Origin: Moraxella sp035181385
Lineage (GTDB): Bacteria; Pseudomonadota; Gammaproteobacteria; Pseudomonadales; Moraxellaceae
Direction: 5' to 3'
Assembly: GCF_035181385.1 (NCBI RefSeq)
Contig: NZ_JAXCJK010000001.1
Coordinates: forward strand, 186,001-250,000
DNA length: 64,000 nt
The notes beneath the pieces are model-generated. The model did not search any database. It was not told the origin of the DNA and was given only the letters and a program-made list of their open reading frames with translations. The translations under genes and the position numbers were made by a program. This document shows positions 23,681-32,548 of this stretch, in pieces (positions within the stretch are counted from its first letter, which is position 1; each line of letters starts with the position of its first letter).

Positions 23681-23683
23681 CAT

Positions 23684-23722
23684 AAAAAATACTGCAACGA
23701 TGTTGCGGTATTTTTTATGTTT
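23684..23722 (+). terminator. Terminator after ftsY
   Basis: The stem AAAAAATACTGCAACG/TGTTGCGGTATTTTTT is followed by T residues, immediately after the stop codon. Confidence 0.85.
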
Positions 23723-23821
23723 TATGATAGACTTTGTTGGCTTTAAAAATTATTTAAAGTGTGGAAAGTAAAGCATGGGTTATCTTTGGCCTAAATATAA
23801 TTTAAATAAAACTTTATAACA

Positions 23822-24367
23822 ATGATCAGTACGCACTATACACCACCTTTTAATTTACCCATGATCAGCTTAACCATAAAAGATGCTAAATTGATTGCAC
23901 TTGATTGGCATCATGATAAAACCGCACGATTATTTGTCAAGCTTAATCAACAGGCAATATTTATCAGGCCAGAAGAATTAAGCCCAGATGGTTTAACTTG
24001 GGACGATGGTCGAAATAATAATCAAGCCATTGCTATTAAAGTGATGAGTCAGCTTGATGAGTATTTTATTGGTAAGCGTAGGGAGTTTGATATTCCACTT
24101 GATTTGTCTTATGGTACTCCGTTTCAGCAGATGGTATGGCACGGCCTGCTTGATATTACTTATGGTCATACTATTAGCTATGCTAAACTTGCTAAAAATA
24201 TCGGCAAACCTAATGCTTTTCGTGCCTGTGCAAATGCCAATGGAAAAAATCCCATTAGTATCATTGTGCCATGCCATCGTGTGATTGCGTCCAGTGGTGG
24301 ACTGGGTGGCTATACAGGTGGTACACACATTAAGACAATTTTATTAGATTTAGAGAGTCAAAGCTGA
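23822..24367 (+). CDS. ogt: Methylated-DNA-protein-cysteine methyltransferase
   Basis: A 181-residue DNA repair protein. The N-terminal ribonuclease-like domain is short. The C-terminal DNA-binding domain has LSYGTPFQQMVWHGLLDITY, GHTISYAKLAKNIGKPNAFR and the active site IIVPCHRVIASSGGLGGY, where the cysteine of PCHRV takes alkyl groups from O6-methylguanine. Length and lack of an AraC domain point to the Ogt/AGT type rather than Ada. It is used once per protein (suicide repair). The gene stands alone between ftsY and pyrD. Confidence 0.92.
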   Translation: MISTHYTPPFNLPMISLTIKDAKLIALDWHHDKTARLFVKLNQQAIFIRPEELSPDGLTWDDGRNNNQAIAIKVMSQLDEYFIGKRREFDIPLDLSYGTPFQQMVWHGLLDITYGHTISYAKLAKNIGKPNAFRACANANGKNPISIIVPCHRVIASSGGLGGYTGGTHIKTILLDLESQS

Positions 24368-24537
24368 AAGTCAAACCCAAAAAGTTACCCCAAAAAACAA
24401 TTTAAAAAAGTGTTTTTTTTTAAAGCCAATAATATAACAAAAAATTTATCATTTGGCGGTTAAAAAGATGTCTTGGGCTATTTAACTGTGTTATAATGAA
24501 ACGATTTTTTTATTGTTTGATTATTGGTGGGGTTTTC

Positions 24538-25566
24538 ATGTCATATGCACTATTTCGTCCGTTCTTATTCAATATGGAGCCAGAGCGTGCACATGAATTT
24601 ACCCTAAATATGCTTGAAAAGGCACATAAGGCTCACCTGCTGGGTTTTAGTCATGCCAGACAGTCTTTACCGACAACTTGCATGGGCATTCATTTATTTA
24701 ACCCCGTGGGTCTGGCGGCAGGTCTTGATAAAAATGGCTCGCATATTGATGCACTTAGTGAACTTGGCTTTGGCTTCTTGGAGATTGGCACAGTAACGCC
24801 ACGCCCACAACTTGGCAATGACAAACCAAGGCTGTTTCGCATTCCGCAAGCAGGTGCAATCATCAATCGTATGGGCTTTAATAATGATGGTGTGGATAAT
24901 ATGATTGCCAATATTGAGCGAGCCAAGTATCAAGGTGTGCTTGGTATCAATATTGGTAAAAATGCCATCACCCCTGTAGAAAATGCACTTGAAGATTATG
25001 TATATTGCTTGGAGCGAGTGTATCCATACGCCAGCTATATTACAATTAACATATCAAGCCCAAACACCAAAAATTTACGCAGTTTGCAAAGTGCTGACGC
25101 ATTGTCAGCATTGCTTGAAGGTATTAAGACTTGTCATACTCGCCTTGCTAATAGTTATGGATTTTATGTGCCTATTGCTCTAAAAATTGCCCCAGATTTG
25201 GAAGAATCTCAAATTGATGATATTGCAAATGCTGTGGTTCAGTTTGATATTGATGGCTTGGTTGCTACCAATACGACTTTGTCTCGTGTGGGTGTGGAAG
25301 ATTATCCTAATGCTGATGAGGCGGGTGGTCTTTCTGGTCGTCCCGTCAGTCATACCAGCACACAAATTTTATCCATGTTTAATGACCGTTTGATGGGCAA
25401 GGTGGATTTAATTGGTGTGGGCGGTATTGATGAGGGTGAACTTGCTGTTAAAAAATACAAAGTGGGTGCAAAAGCGGTACAACTTTACTCAGGGCTTGTT
25501 TACAAGGGCCCTGCACTCATCACTGACTGCGTGCAGGCCATTGCAGAGCATCAAGAGCGTCTGTAA
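24538..25566 (+). CDS. pyrD: Dihydroorotate dehydrogenase (quinone), class 2
   Basis: A 342-residue FMN enzyme of the inner membrane that oxidises dihydroorotate to orotate with quinone as acceptor (pyrimidine synthesis). The start at 24538 (MSYALFRPFLFNMEPERAHE) is the family start and follows GGTGGGG; an ATG at 24496 would add 14 atypical residues. Family motifs include NPVGLAAGLDKNG, EIGTVTPRPQLGNDKPRLFR, NRMGFNNDG, NISSPNTKNLR (with the catalytic serine region) and IGVGGIDEG. It heads a row pyrD-cvpA-purF whose genes lie within 25 bases of each other. Confidence 0.97.
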   Translation: MSYALFRPFLFNMEPERAHEFTLNMLEKAHKAHLLGFSHARQSLPTTCMGIHLFNPVGLAAGLDKNGSHIDALSELGFGFLEIGTVTPRPQLGNDKPRLFRIPQAGAIINRMGFNNDGVDNMIANIERAKYQGVLGINIGKNAITPVENALEDYVYCLERVYPYASYITINISSPNTKNLRSLQSADALSALLEGIKTCHTRLANSYGFYVPIALKIAPDLEESQIDDIANAVVQFDIDGLVATNTTLSRVGVEDYPNADEAGGLSGRPVSHTSTQILSMFNDRLMGKVDLIGVGGIDEGELAVKKYKVGAKAVQLYSGLVYKGPALITDCVQAIAEHQERL

Positions 25567-25572
25567 GCAATC

Positions 25573-26091
25573 ATGAGTGATTTAATAAAACTGATGACAT
25601 GGATTGACATATCCATCATGATGATGGTAGTCATTGGTATGTGGCGAGGTTTTAGTGCAGGCTTTATTAAGACGGCGGTATCGCTTGTTTCTTGGTTGTT
25701 TGCATTTATTGTGGCATCACGCATGACGAAGCTGGTTGCACCCATGTTGGTGGGCATTATTGATGACTCTGTATTGCAAATGGCGACAGCTTTTTTGGCG
25801 ATAGTATTTGTTGTGATGATGGCAATGCAGCTCATTACGCTGTCTTTATCGGGGCTTTTTAAGGTCTTGAAATTGGGTTTTTTAGACCGCATTTTAGGTG
25901 GTATCTTGGGGGCGGTGATTGGTGTTTTAAAAGTCTTAATCATTCTTAGTATCATGTCTCCTTTATTAACTTATCTGCCAAATTGGCAATCATCTATATT
26001 GGCACAAAATCTATTGCCATTTGCTCCTGTTGCTATGCAATTATTGCAAGAAGTATTGGGCGAGACTTGGCAACAAATTAACAATCCTTAG
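25573..26091 (+). CDS. cvpA: CvpA family membrane protein
   Basis: A 172-residue protein with four hydrophobic segments. The pattern MTWIDISIMMMVVIGMWRGF followed by SAGFIKTAVSLVSWLFAFIV is typical of CvpA, the colicin V production protein, and an LDRILGGILGAVIGVLKVLI segment follows. It begins six bases after pyrD and is followed by purF, the usual cvpA-purF pairing. It is linked to envelope homeostasis and to purine gene context, with the molecular function poorly known. Confidence 0.9.
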   Translation: MSDLIKLMTWIDISIMMMVVIGMWRGFSAGFIKTAVSLVSWLFAFIVASRMTKLVAPMLVGIIDDSVLQMATAFLAIVFVVMMAMQLITLSLSGLFKVLKLGFLDRILGGILGAVIGVLKVLIILSIMSPLLTYLPNWQSSILAQNLLPFAPVAMQLLQEVLGETWQQINNP

Positions 26092-26115
26092 CAATCTTAA
26101 CCCTTGGAGTAAATT

Positions 26116-27636
26116 ATGTGTGGTGTAATTGGCATTGTGGCGCATGAGCCAGTAAATCAGATGTTGTATGATGGCTTAACCATGCTGCAACATCGTGGGC
26201 AAGATGCAGCAGGGATTGTTACCTTAAAAGATGACAGACTGTATCTACGCAAAGACAATGGTATGGTGCGTGATGTTTTTTTAAATAAGCATATGGTGCG
26301 TTTGGTGGGTAATTTTGGTATTGGTCATGTGCGTTATCCAACTGCAGGCACATCAAGCACTGCAGAAGCTCAGCCGTTATATGTCAACTCGCCTTATGGG
26401 ATCGCTTTGGCACATAATGGCAATTTGACAAATGCCGATAAAATTGCCAAAGAGCTTTTTGAAAATGATCATCGCCATCTAAATACTGACTCAGATTCAG
26501 AAGTTTTGCTCAATGTCTTTGCTAATGAGCTACAAAAATCTACCAAGACCAATCTAGAACCCAATGACATTTTCCATGCCCTGCAAGCGGTTTATCAACG
26601 CTGTGAGGGTGCTTATGGGGTGGTTGCTATTATTGCGGGGCATGGGCTACTTGCTTTTCGTGATCCAAATGGCATTCGCCCACTTGTCTATGGTCAGCGA
26701 TTGACTGAACATGGCATGGAATATGTGGTTGCATCTGAGTCGGTGGCGGTTCAGGCACTTGGTTTTGAGATTGTGCGTGATATTGCACCAGGTGAGGCGG
26801 TTTTTATTGACTTGATGCACAATGTTCATACCAAACAATGTGTTGATGGCGTAAGGCATACTCCATGTATTTTTGAGTATGTCTATTTTGCGCGTCCAGA
26901 CTCCATCATTGACAACATATCGGTGCATAAAGCTCGCATGCGTATGGGTGAAAAACTTGCCCAAAAAATCATTCGTGAGTGGGGTGAGAATCATGGCATT
27001 GATGTGGTGATTCCGATTCCAGATACATCTCGCAACTCGGCATTGGAGCTTGCTACACATTTAAACATCAAGTACCGTGAAGGCTTTAACAAAAATCGTT
27101 ATATCGGTCGCACATTCATCATGCCAGGTCAGGGGCAACGCAAAAAGAGCGTTCGCCAAAAGTTAAATGCCATTCCGTTGGAATTTAAAAATAAAAATGT
27201 GCTACTTGTTGATGATTCTATTGTGCGTGGGACAACTTGCCGTGAGATTGTCCAAATGGCACGAGATGCAGGTGCTAAAAATGTATTTTTTGCATCGGCC
27301 GCACCAGAGGTCAAGTTCCCTAATGTCTATGGCATTGATATGCCGTCTCGCAGTGAGTTGATTTCATCAGGTCGTGCGGTTGAAGAGGTTTGCCAAATCA
27401 TTGGTGCTGATCGCTTAATTTTTCAGGATTTAGATGATTTGATTGAGGCGGTGAATAATACCAAGTACAGTAAGGTTGATGAATTTGACTGTTCGGTGTT
27501 TGATGGTAGATATGTAACAGGCGGTATTGATGAGGCGTATCTGGACGCATTGCAGGCAAAGCGTAACGACTTGGCTAAAAAGACTGTCGTCATGGTTGAT
27601 ACACCTGTGGATATGACAGGCGTAACAGGTGTTTGA
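26116..27636 (+). CDS. purF: Amidophosphoribosyltransferase
   Basis: A 506-residue enzyme for the first committed step of purine synthesis (PRPP + glutamine to phosphoribosylamine). The mature N-terminus is Cys2 (MCGVIGIVAHEPVNQMLYDG), the nucleophile of the glutaminase domain, with GHVRYPTAGTSS and AHNGNLTN following. The C-terminal phosphoribosyltransferase domain contains VVIPIPDTSRNSALELA and the PRPP loop NVLLVDDSIVRGTT. No cysteine ligands for a 4Fe-4S cluster or propeptide are evident, so it is the E. coli-like type. A hairpin terminator follows at 27672-27705. Confidence 0.97.
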   Translation: MCGVIGIVAHEPVNQMLYDGLTMLQHRGQDAAGIVTLKDDRLYLRKDNGMVRDVFLNKHMVRLVGNFGIGHVRYPTAGTSSTAEAQPLYVNSPYGIALAHNGNLTNADKIAKELFENDHRHLNTDSDSEVLLNVFANELQKSTKTNLEPNDIFHALQAVYQRCEGAYGVVAIIAGHGLLAFRDPNGIRPLVYGQRLTEHGMEYVVASESVAVQALGFEIVRDIAPGEAVFIDLMHNVHTKQCVDGVRHTPCIFEYVYFARPDSIIDNISVHKARMRMGEKLAQKIIREWGENHGIDVVIPIPDTSRNSALELATHLNIKYREGFNKNRYIGRTFIMPGQGQRKKSVRQKLNAIPLEFKNKNVLLVDDSIVRGTTCREIVQMARDAGAKNVFFASAAPEVKFPNVYGIDMPSRSELISSGRAVEEVCQIIGADRLIFQDLDDLIEAVNNTKYSKVDEFDCSVFDGRYVTGGIDEAYLDALQAKRNDLAKKTVVMVDTPVDMTGVTGV

Positions 27637-27671
27637 TTTTAACAATAACAAGCTGGGCATTAACTGGTGAA

Positions 27672-27705
27672 ATAAAATGAGTCGTCTTTTGGCGATTCAT
27701 TTTAT
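27672..27705 (+). terminator. Terminator after purF
   Basis: Imperfect stem ATAAAATGAGTCG/GCGATTCATTTTAT, 35 bases after the stop; likely works in both directions. Confidence 0.6.
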
Positions 27706-27829
27706 CTATTTTATTTGTATTTCTGTTGATTGGTTGGCTGGTAATGGCCGAGTGGCAACCCAAAATTGTTCGACTTTTTGTTGATTTTGCGTTAGAGTAT
27801 GGGTGTATTTTTTTATTTTGTGGTACTTT

Positions 27830-29185
27830 ATGAATGCTTTTGACCAAAAACCCCCTTTGATTTTATCAGCTTTATGTCTGTCTGTACTGACGGCATGTAG
27901 TAGTACAAGTTTCAATGCCTCTACACAAAACCCGCCAATTAAAGTCGTGCACGCAACGACTTTAAACCAAGCACCAGCTCAGACGGTCATGACCCCTGTG
28001 CAACCAGCCCATGTTGTTCAAACACAACCATTTATTCATGCTCAACCTGCGAACAAGCCGATGATGCCTTTGGATTATGCTGACTTTGATGATTGGAAGC
28101 GGGATTTTATTCATCGTGCCATTGCTCAAGGTCATGACAGTGCTACTGTTTACTCTTTGATGAATAAAGCGGCTTTTAGTCAGCGAATCATTGAACTTGA
28201 CCGTTCTCAGGCAGAGTTTACAAAGATGCCTTGGGAATATGTCAATTCAGCGGTATCATCAAATCGAGTGGCTCAAGGCCGTGCCAAAATCGCCCAATAC
28301 CCAGTAACATTTAATAATATTCAGACAAGCTATGGCGTGCCAAAAGAAATTGTTGCAGCGATTTGGGGTATGGAATCGTCATTTGGCGTGGCAATGGGTA
28401 ACATAGATTTGGTTGATGCCTTATCAAGTTTGGCTTATGATGGTCGCCGCCGTGAATTTGCGGAAAATCAGCTTTTTGCAATGCTAAAAATGCTTAATCG
28501 TGGCGATGCCAGCCTTATGCAGTTTAAAGGTTCTTGGGCAGGTGGCATGGGGCATACGCAGTTCATTCCTAGCACTTGGATACAAGAGGGTGTAGATGGC
28601 AACCAAGATGGTCAAATCAGTCCTTGGGGCATTGGCGATTCGCTTAATTCTACGGCCAGCTACCTAAAAAATGCAGGTTGGATTACAGGTCTTTCGCCTT
28701 ATTATGAAATACGCCTGCCAAGCAACTTTGATTATCAGCTCTTAAATACCAAGCAATCTTTTGACACTTGGCAACAGTTGGGTTTGACCTCAACCACAGG
28801 TGAATATTTTAGCGGTGATTTATTGGCAGAGCTTTGGCTACCTGCTGGCATTGGCGGACCTGCTTTGTTACTCACACCAAACTTTGATGTCATTCGAGTT
28901 TATAATAATTCAACCAGCTATGCACTTGCAGTGTCGTTACTTGCCAAGCATTTAAGTGGTGGTGATGGATTGATAGCAAGCTGGCCAACCCATGAAGAGC
29001 CATTGTCTCGAACCCAAGTCCAAATTTTGCAACGCAAGCTGACCGAGCAAGGCTTTGATACAGGTGGCGTAGATGGCATAGCAGGGGTAAATACTCGTCG
29101 TGCGTTTGCTCGCTGGCAATCAGCAAACGGACAAATTCCTGACGGTTTCATCAGTCAAAATAGTGCCAGTAGATTGATTTGGTAA
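27830..29185 (+). CDS. Lytic murein transglycosylase, MltB-like lipoprotein with peptidoglycan-binding domain
   Basis: About 451 residues. The ATG at 27830 gives a clean lipoprotein signal (LILSALCLSVLTAC, cysteine about residue 22). An in-frame start at 27803 is possible. The catalytic domain (about residues 80-360) has YGVPKEIVAAIWGMESSFGV with the catalytic glutamate, and GSWAGGMGHTQFIPSTW. The last 60 residues (SRTQVQILQRKLTEQGFDTG, GVDGIAGVNTRRAFARWQ) are a PG_binding_1 domain. It cleaves the glycan strand, forming 1,6-anhydro-muropeptides. A terminator follows at 29204-29243. Confidence 0.93.
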   Translation: MNAFDQKPPLILSALCLSVLTACSSTSFNASTQNPPIKVVHATTLNQAPAQTVMTPVQPAHVVQTQPFIHAQPANKPMMPLDYADFDDWKRDFIHRAIAQGHDSATVYSLMNKAAFSQRIIELDRSQAEFTKMPWEYVNSAVSSNRVAQGRAKIAQYPVTFNNIQTSYGVPKEIVAAIWGMESSFGVAMGNIDLVDALSSLAYDGRRREFAENQLFAMLKMLNRGDASLMQFKGSWAGGMGHTQFIPSTWIQEGVDGNQDGQISPWGIGDSLNSTASYLKNAGWITGLSPYYEIRLPSNFDYQLLNTKQSFDTWQQLGLTSTTGEYFSGDLLAELWLPAGIGGPALLLTPNFDVIRVYNNSTSYALAVSLLAKHLSGGDGLIASWPTHEEPLSRTQVQILQRKLTEQGFDTGGVDGIAGVNTRRAFARWQSANGQIPDGFISQNSASRLIW

Positions 29186-29203
29186 ACTTTTGTTATTAAG
29201 CGA

Positions 29204-29243
29204 TAAAAAATAAACCATGTTCATGACATGGTTTATTTTTTTT
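29204..29243. terminator. Bidirectional terminator
   Basis: Long stem AAATAAACCATGT/ACATGGTTTATTT with A- and T-runs on both sides, after the transglycosylase gene. Confidence 0.8.
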
Positions 29244-29445
29244 ATGATTTTAAAGGCTTTTTGGGCTGAATTTTTGGTCAAAAACACTCTTAAATTGTAT
29301 ATTAATAATGTGTACTGATAAGATGATATGCAACAAGATGAGCGTAAAATTCATCAAAAATATTTATACCAATCCACTTAATAATTATGAAAAATCATGC
29401 TATTATTGTGGTCATTTTAAAACAACAAAACCAAAGGGGTAACGC

Positions 29446-30555
29446 ATGACTAATCAAAGTAAGGCACATCTTGACACTTCAAAAATTACCAATTTGCGTG
29501 ACAAAATTGATGATATTGATGAGCAAATCCAACGCCTAATCAATGAGCGTGCCAGCATTGCCCAAGAGGTTGCTATTGCTAAGAAAAACCATGAAAATCA
29601 CCCCATATTTTACCGCCCAGAAAGAGAGGCGCAGGTATTAAAAGCAGTCATGGCTCGTAATACTGGTCCATTATCTGGTGAGAAAATGGCACGCTTATTT
29701 CGTGAAATCATGTCGGTGTGTTTGGAGTTGGAAGCCCCACAAAAAGTTGCTTTTTTGGGTCCGACAGGCACATTTACTCATGCCGCCTCTTTGAAGCATT
29801 TTGGCAAGGCGGCGACCACCGTCCCACTTGCAACCATTACCGATGTATTTCGTGAAGTGGAAGCTGGCTCTGCGATGTATGGCGTTGTCCCTGTGGAAAA
29901 CTCATCAGAGGGTGTGGTCAATCATACGCTAGATGCGTTTTTGGGATCAAGTCTAAAAATCATCGGTGAGGTGGAATTGCCCATTCATCATAATTTTTTG
30001 GTGGCAAAACATACCAAAGTAGACAGTCTGAGCCGTATTTATAGCCATCAGCAATCATTGGCACAATGTCGCCATTGGTTGGATGTAAATTTTCCGAATG
30101 TAGAGCGAGTGGCGGTATCATCTAATGGCGAAGCCGCAAAACGCTTACAAAATGAATGGCATTCAGCAGCGATAGCAGGCGATGTGGCAGTGGCTGAATA
30201 TGGTCTACATAAGTTGTATGAAAACATTGAGGACAGCCCCAACAATACCACGCGTTTTCTTATCATTGGTCATGAGTCCGTCGCCCCTAGCGGTCAAGAC
30301 AAAACTTCTATTGTTGTATCAAGTCCTGACCGTGCAGGGGCTTTGATTGAAATTCTAGAACCGCTTAAAAAGTATGCCGTCTCAATGACCAGCATTGAGA
30401 CACGCCCTGAGCGTCCTAACAAATGGGCGTATGTATTTTTTATTGATATGGTTGGGCATATTGATGATGAAAATGTTAAAAATGCTGTTGATGACATCAA
30501 AAAAATTGCCAAAGATGTGCGAGTGCTTGGGTCATACCCAAAGGCAGTTTTGTGA
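29446..30555 (+). CDS. pheA: Bifunctional chorismate mutase / prephenate dehydratase
   Basis: A 369-residue P-protein. The N-terminal AroQ chorismate mutase spans about residues 15-95 (LRDKIDDIDEQIQRLINERA, ARLFREIMSVCLELE). The prephenate dehydratase spans about 100-275 (VAFLGPTGTFTHAASLKHFG, VPVENSSEGVVNHTLDAF, NNTTRFLIIG). An ACT regulatory domain follows (ETRPERPNKWAYVFFIDMVG), the site of phenylalanine feedback. It makes phenylpyruvate. The stop overlaps the tyrA start (GTGA), so both are co-translated. Confidence 0.96.
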   Translation: MTNQSKAHLDTSKITNLRDKIDDIDEQIQRLINERASIAQEVAIAKKNHENHPIFYRPEREAQVLKAVMARNTGPLSGEKMARLFREIMSVCLELEAPQKVAFLGPTGTFTHAASLKHFGKAATTVPLATITDVFREVEAGSAMYGVVPVENSSEGVVNHTLDAFLGSSLKIIGEVELPIHHNFLVAKHTKVDSLSRIYSHQQSLAQCRHWLDVNFPNVERVAVSSNGEAAKRLQNEWHSAAIAGDVAVAEYGLHKLYENIEDSPNNTTRFLIIGHESVAPSGQDKTSIVVSSPDRAGALIEILEPLKKYAVSMTSIETRPERPNKWAYVFFIDMVGHIDDENVKNAVDDIKKIAKDVRVLGSYPKAVL

Positions 30556-31472
30556 GCGAATGTATGTTTAACAAAACCGCCTTTATCGGACTTGGGCTTA
30601 TTGGTGCAAGCCTTGCCAGTGCAATGCAAAAGCACCAACTGACACGCCAAATCGTGGCGTGCGACGCTCGCCTTGACACTCTAAAAACCGCCACCGACAC
30701 AGGTTTAATCAGCCACAGCTCGGATAAACTCATTGATATTTTGAGCGATTGCGATTTGGTGGTGATTTGCGTGCCTGTGCAGTCGGTTTTGGGCGTGTTT
30801 GAAAGCCTTGCCTATGCCAAACAGCACGGTATTTTGCCCAAAAACGCCATTATTACCGATGTGTGTAGCACCAAAACAAGCGTGATACAGGCGTGCCAAG
30901 CGACCGAAAAAGCCTTTGGCGTGTGCCTAAATTTTGTGCCTGCCCACCCGATTGCAGGGGCTGAAAAGTCAGGCATTTTGGCAAAAAATCCCGATTTATT
31001 TGTCGCCCACGAAGTGATTATTTGCCAAAACAGTACGACAGAAAACACCGACAAAATCGCCAAACTGTGGCAAAATATCGGAGCGGTTGTCAGCCAAATG
31101 ACCGCCCAAAAGCACGATGAAATTTTGAGCCTAACCAGCCATTTACCACATTTATTGTCGTATGCCTTGACTTTTCAGCTTGCCAAAGACGATGAAAATT
31201 TGAACATTTTTCGCTATGCGGCGGGCGGATTTCGGGATTTTAGCCGTATTTCGGCAAGCTCTCCTATTATGTGGCACGACATTTTTTTGGCAAATAAAGA
31301 TGCGGTATTACAGGGGCTAGAAAATTATCAAGCGATATTAAATCAATTAAAAACTGATATTGAAAATGACAATAGCGAGAATTTGTTAAATACTTTTGAA
31401 ACCGCCAAAAATGCTAGGGAGTATTTTGGGGAGCTTTTGGCTGAAAAGCAAAATAACAAGAAAAATATATAG
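30552..31472 (+). CDS. tyrA: Prephenate dehydrogenase
   Basis: A 306-residue NAD-dependent enzyme of tyrosine synthesis. The Rossmann motif is FIGLGLIGASLASAM, followed by VVICVPVQSVLGVFE, ITDVCSTKTSVIQACQ, FVPAHPIAGAEKSG and LPHLLSYAL. I use the GTG at 30552 overlapping pheA by four bases; an ATG four codons later is an alternative. Base composition is richer in GC than pheA and than the accessory pair downstream. In many relatives aroA follows directly, but here two unrelated AT-rich genes come first. Confidence 0.94.
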   Translation: MSECMFNKTAFIGLGLIGASLASAMQKHQLTRQIVACDARLDTLKTATDTGLISHSSDKLIDILSDCDLVVICVPVQSVLGVFESLAYAKQHGILPKNAIITDVCSTKTSVIQACQATEKAFGVCLNFVPAHPIAGAEKSGILAKNPDLFVAHEVIICQNSTTENTDKIAKLWQNIGAVVSQMTAQKHDEILSLTSHLPHLLSYALTFQLAKDDENLNIFRYAAGGFRDFSRISASSPIMWHDIFLANKDAVLQGLENYQAILNQLKTDIENDNSENLLNTFETAKNAREYFGELLAEKQNNKKNI

Positions 31473-31496
31473 TCTGTTTTGATTAGAGTTTAAAAT

Positions 31497-31913
31497 ATGA
31501 GCGACATTTTGACAAAAATGCATAAAGAAATTGATTTATTACAATCTTGCATAAATCGTATGGCTAACAATTCATTTCTCATTAAAGGTTGGTCAATTAC
31601 AATAGTATCTTTAATTCTAACATTAGGCAAGGGTAGTCAAAATTTTGTATATGTAGTAATCTTGCCAATTTTAGCATTTTGGTATTTGGATGCTTTCTAT
31701 TTAAGTTCTGAAAGAGCCTACCGAAAACGATATGAATGGATTATTAACAATCGACCAAGTAATCTTGAAAATTTATATGATTTAAATTCTATTAATTTTC
31801 AAATACCAACAGAAAATATACTTAAAGTAATGTTTTCAAAAACATTAAGTGTATTTTATCTGATGATATTTACAAGTAGTATCATTATTTCTTATTTGCT
31901 TAACAAAGGTTGA
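31497..31913 (+). CDS. Membrane protein partner of the TIR-like protein
   Basis: A 138-residue protein with two hydrophobic helices after a cytoplasmic N-terminus (FLIKGWSITIVSLILTLGKG, FVYVVILPILAFWYLDAFYL) and one more at the end (SVFYLMIFTSSIIISYLL). A charged motif SSERAYRKRYEWIINNRP lies between. This layout resembles small membrane proteins that I recall encoded beside MTH538/ThsB-type TIR-like proteins. It starts 24 bases after tyrA and ends 6 bases before the TIR-like gene. It might form the membrane-damaging part of a two-gene defence system. That role is inferred only from the pairing. Confidence 0.75.
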   Translation: MSDILTKMHKEIDLLQSCINRMANNSFLIKGWSITIVSLILTLGKGSQNFVYVVILPILAFWYLDAFYLSSERAYRKRYEWIINNRPSNLENLYDLNSINFQIPTENILKVMFSKTLSVFYLMIFTSSIIISYLLNKG

Positions 31914-31919
31914 AAAATT

Positions 31920-32483
31920 ATGAGAAAAGTATTTTTTAGTTTTCATTATGAAAATGATAATTGGCGAGTGCAGACTATTAAACAAATGGGTGTAATAGAT
32001 TTTCAAATACCTGTTAGTTCAAATAAATGGGAAGAGATACGCCTAAAAAACGATAGAGATATTAAGTATTGGATTGATGAAAATATTAAAGGCTGTTCTT
32101 GCTTGGTGGTTTTAATTGGCTCTGAAACCGCCAATAGAAAATATGTTCAATATGAAATTGAGAAAGCTTGGAATGAGGGCAAAGGGGTTTTAGGTATTTA
32201 TATCCATAATCTTAAAAATTGTAATCGTAATACATCATCAAAAGGAAATAACCCTTTTAATATTTTTAAATTTGATTTACTTAATGAAAATAGCAAAAAT
32301 ATATTAATCAGACCAATTTTGAATATCCCAACACATTCTTATGATACCAATTACTTGGGCAATAATTTATTTAGTTCGCCAAGTCGAAATTGGTATAATC
32401 AAATAAAGCTAAATTTACCATACTGGGTAGAAAAAGCGATTGATTATAGAAAATCTTGGGCATATAAAATTAAGAAAAAATAA
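31920..32483 (+). CDS. TIR-like (MTH538/ThsB-type, DUF1863) domain protein
   Basis: A 187-residue protein. Residues 1-125 follow the MTH538 TIR-like pattern: RKVFFSFHYENDNWRVQTIK (flavodoxin-like first strand), RDIKYWIDENIKGCSCLVVL, IGSETANRKYVQYEIEKAWN and KGVLGIYIHNLKN. In Thoeris, ThsB proteins of this family make a cyclic ADP-ribose-type signal from NAD+. Here no ThsA is nearby, and the partner is instead the small membrane protein just upstream. The C-terminal 60 residues (NWYNQIKLNLPYWVEKAID) are unassigned. The pair is AT-rich and splits the tyrA-aroA unit, as expected of a mobile defence cassette. Confidence 0.8.
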   Translation: MRKVFFSFHYENDNWRVQTIKQMGVIDFQIPVSSNKWEEIRLKNDRDIKYWIDENIKGCSCLVVLIGSETANRKYVQYEIEKAWNEGKGVLGIYIHNLKNCNRNTSSKGNNPFNIFKFDLLNENSKNILIRPILNIPTHSYDTNYLGNNLFSSPSRNWYNQIKLNLPYWVEKAIDYRKSWAYKIKKK

Positions 32484-32548
32484 TTTTTAATTTTGCGAGA
32501 CACACTCCAAAATCAATCCAAACCAACAAATTTTATTTAGGAAACCCT

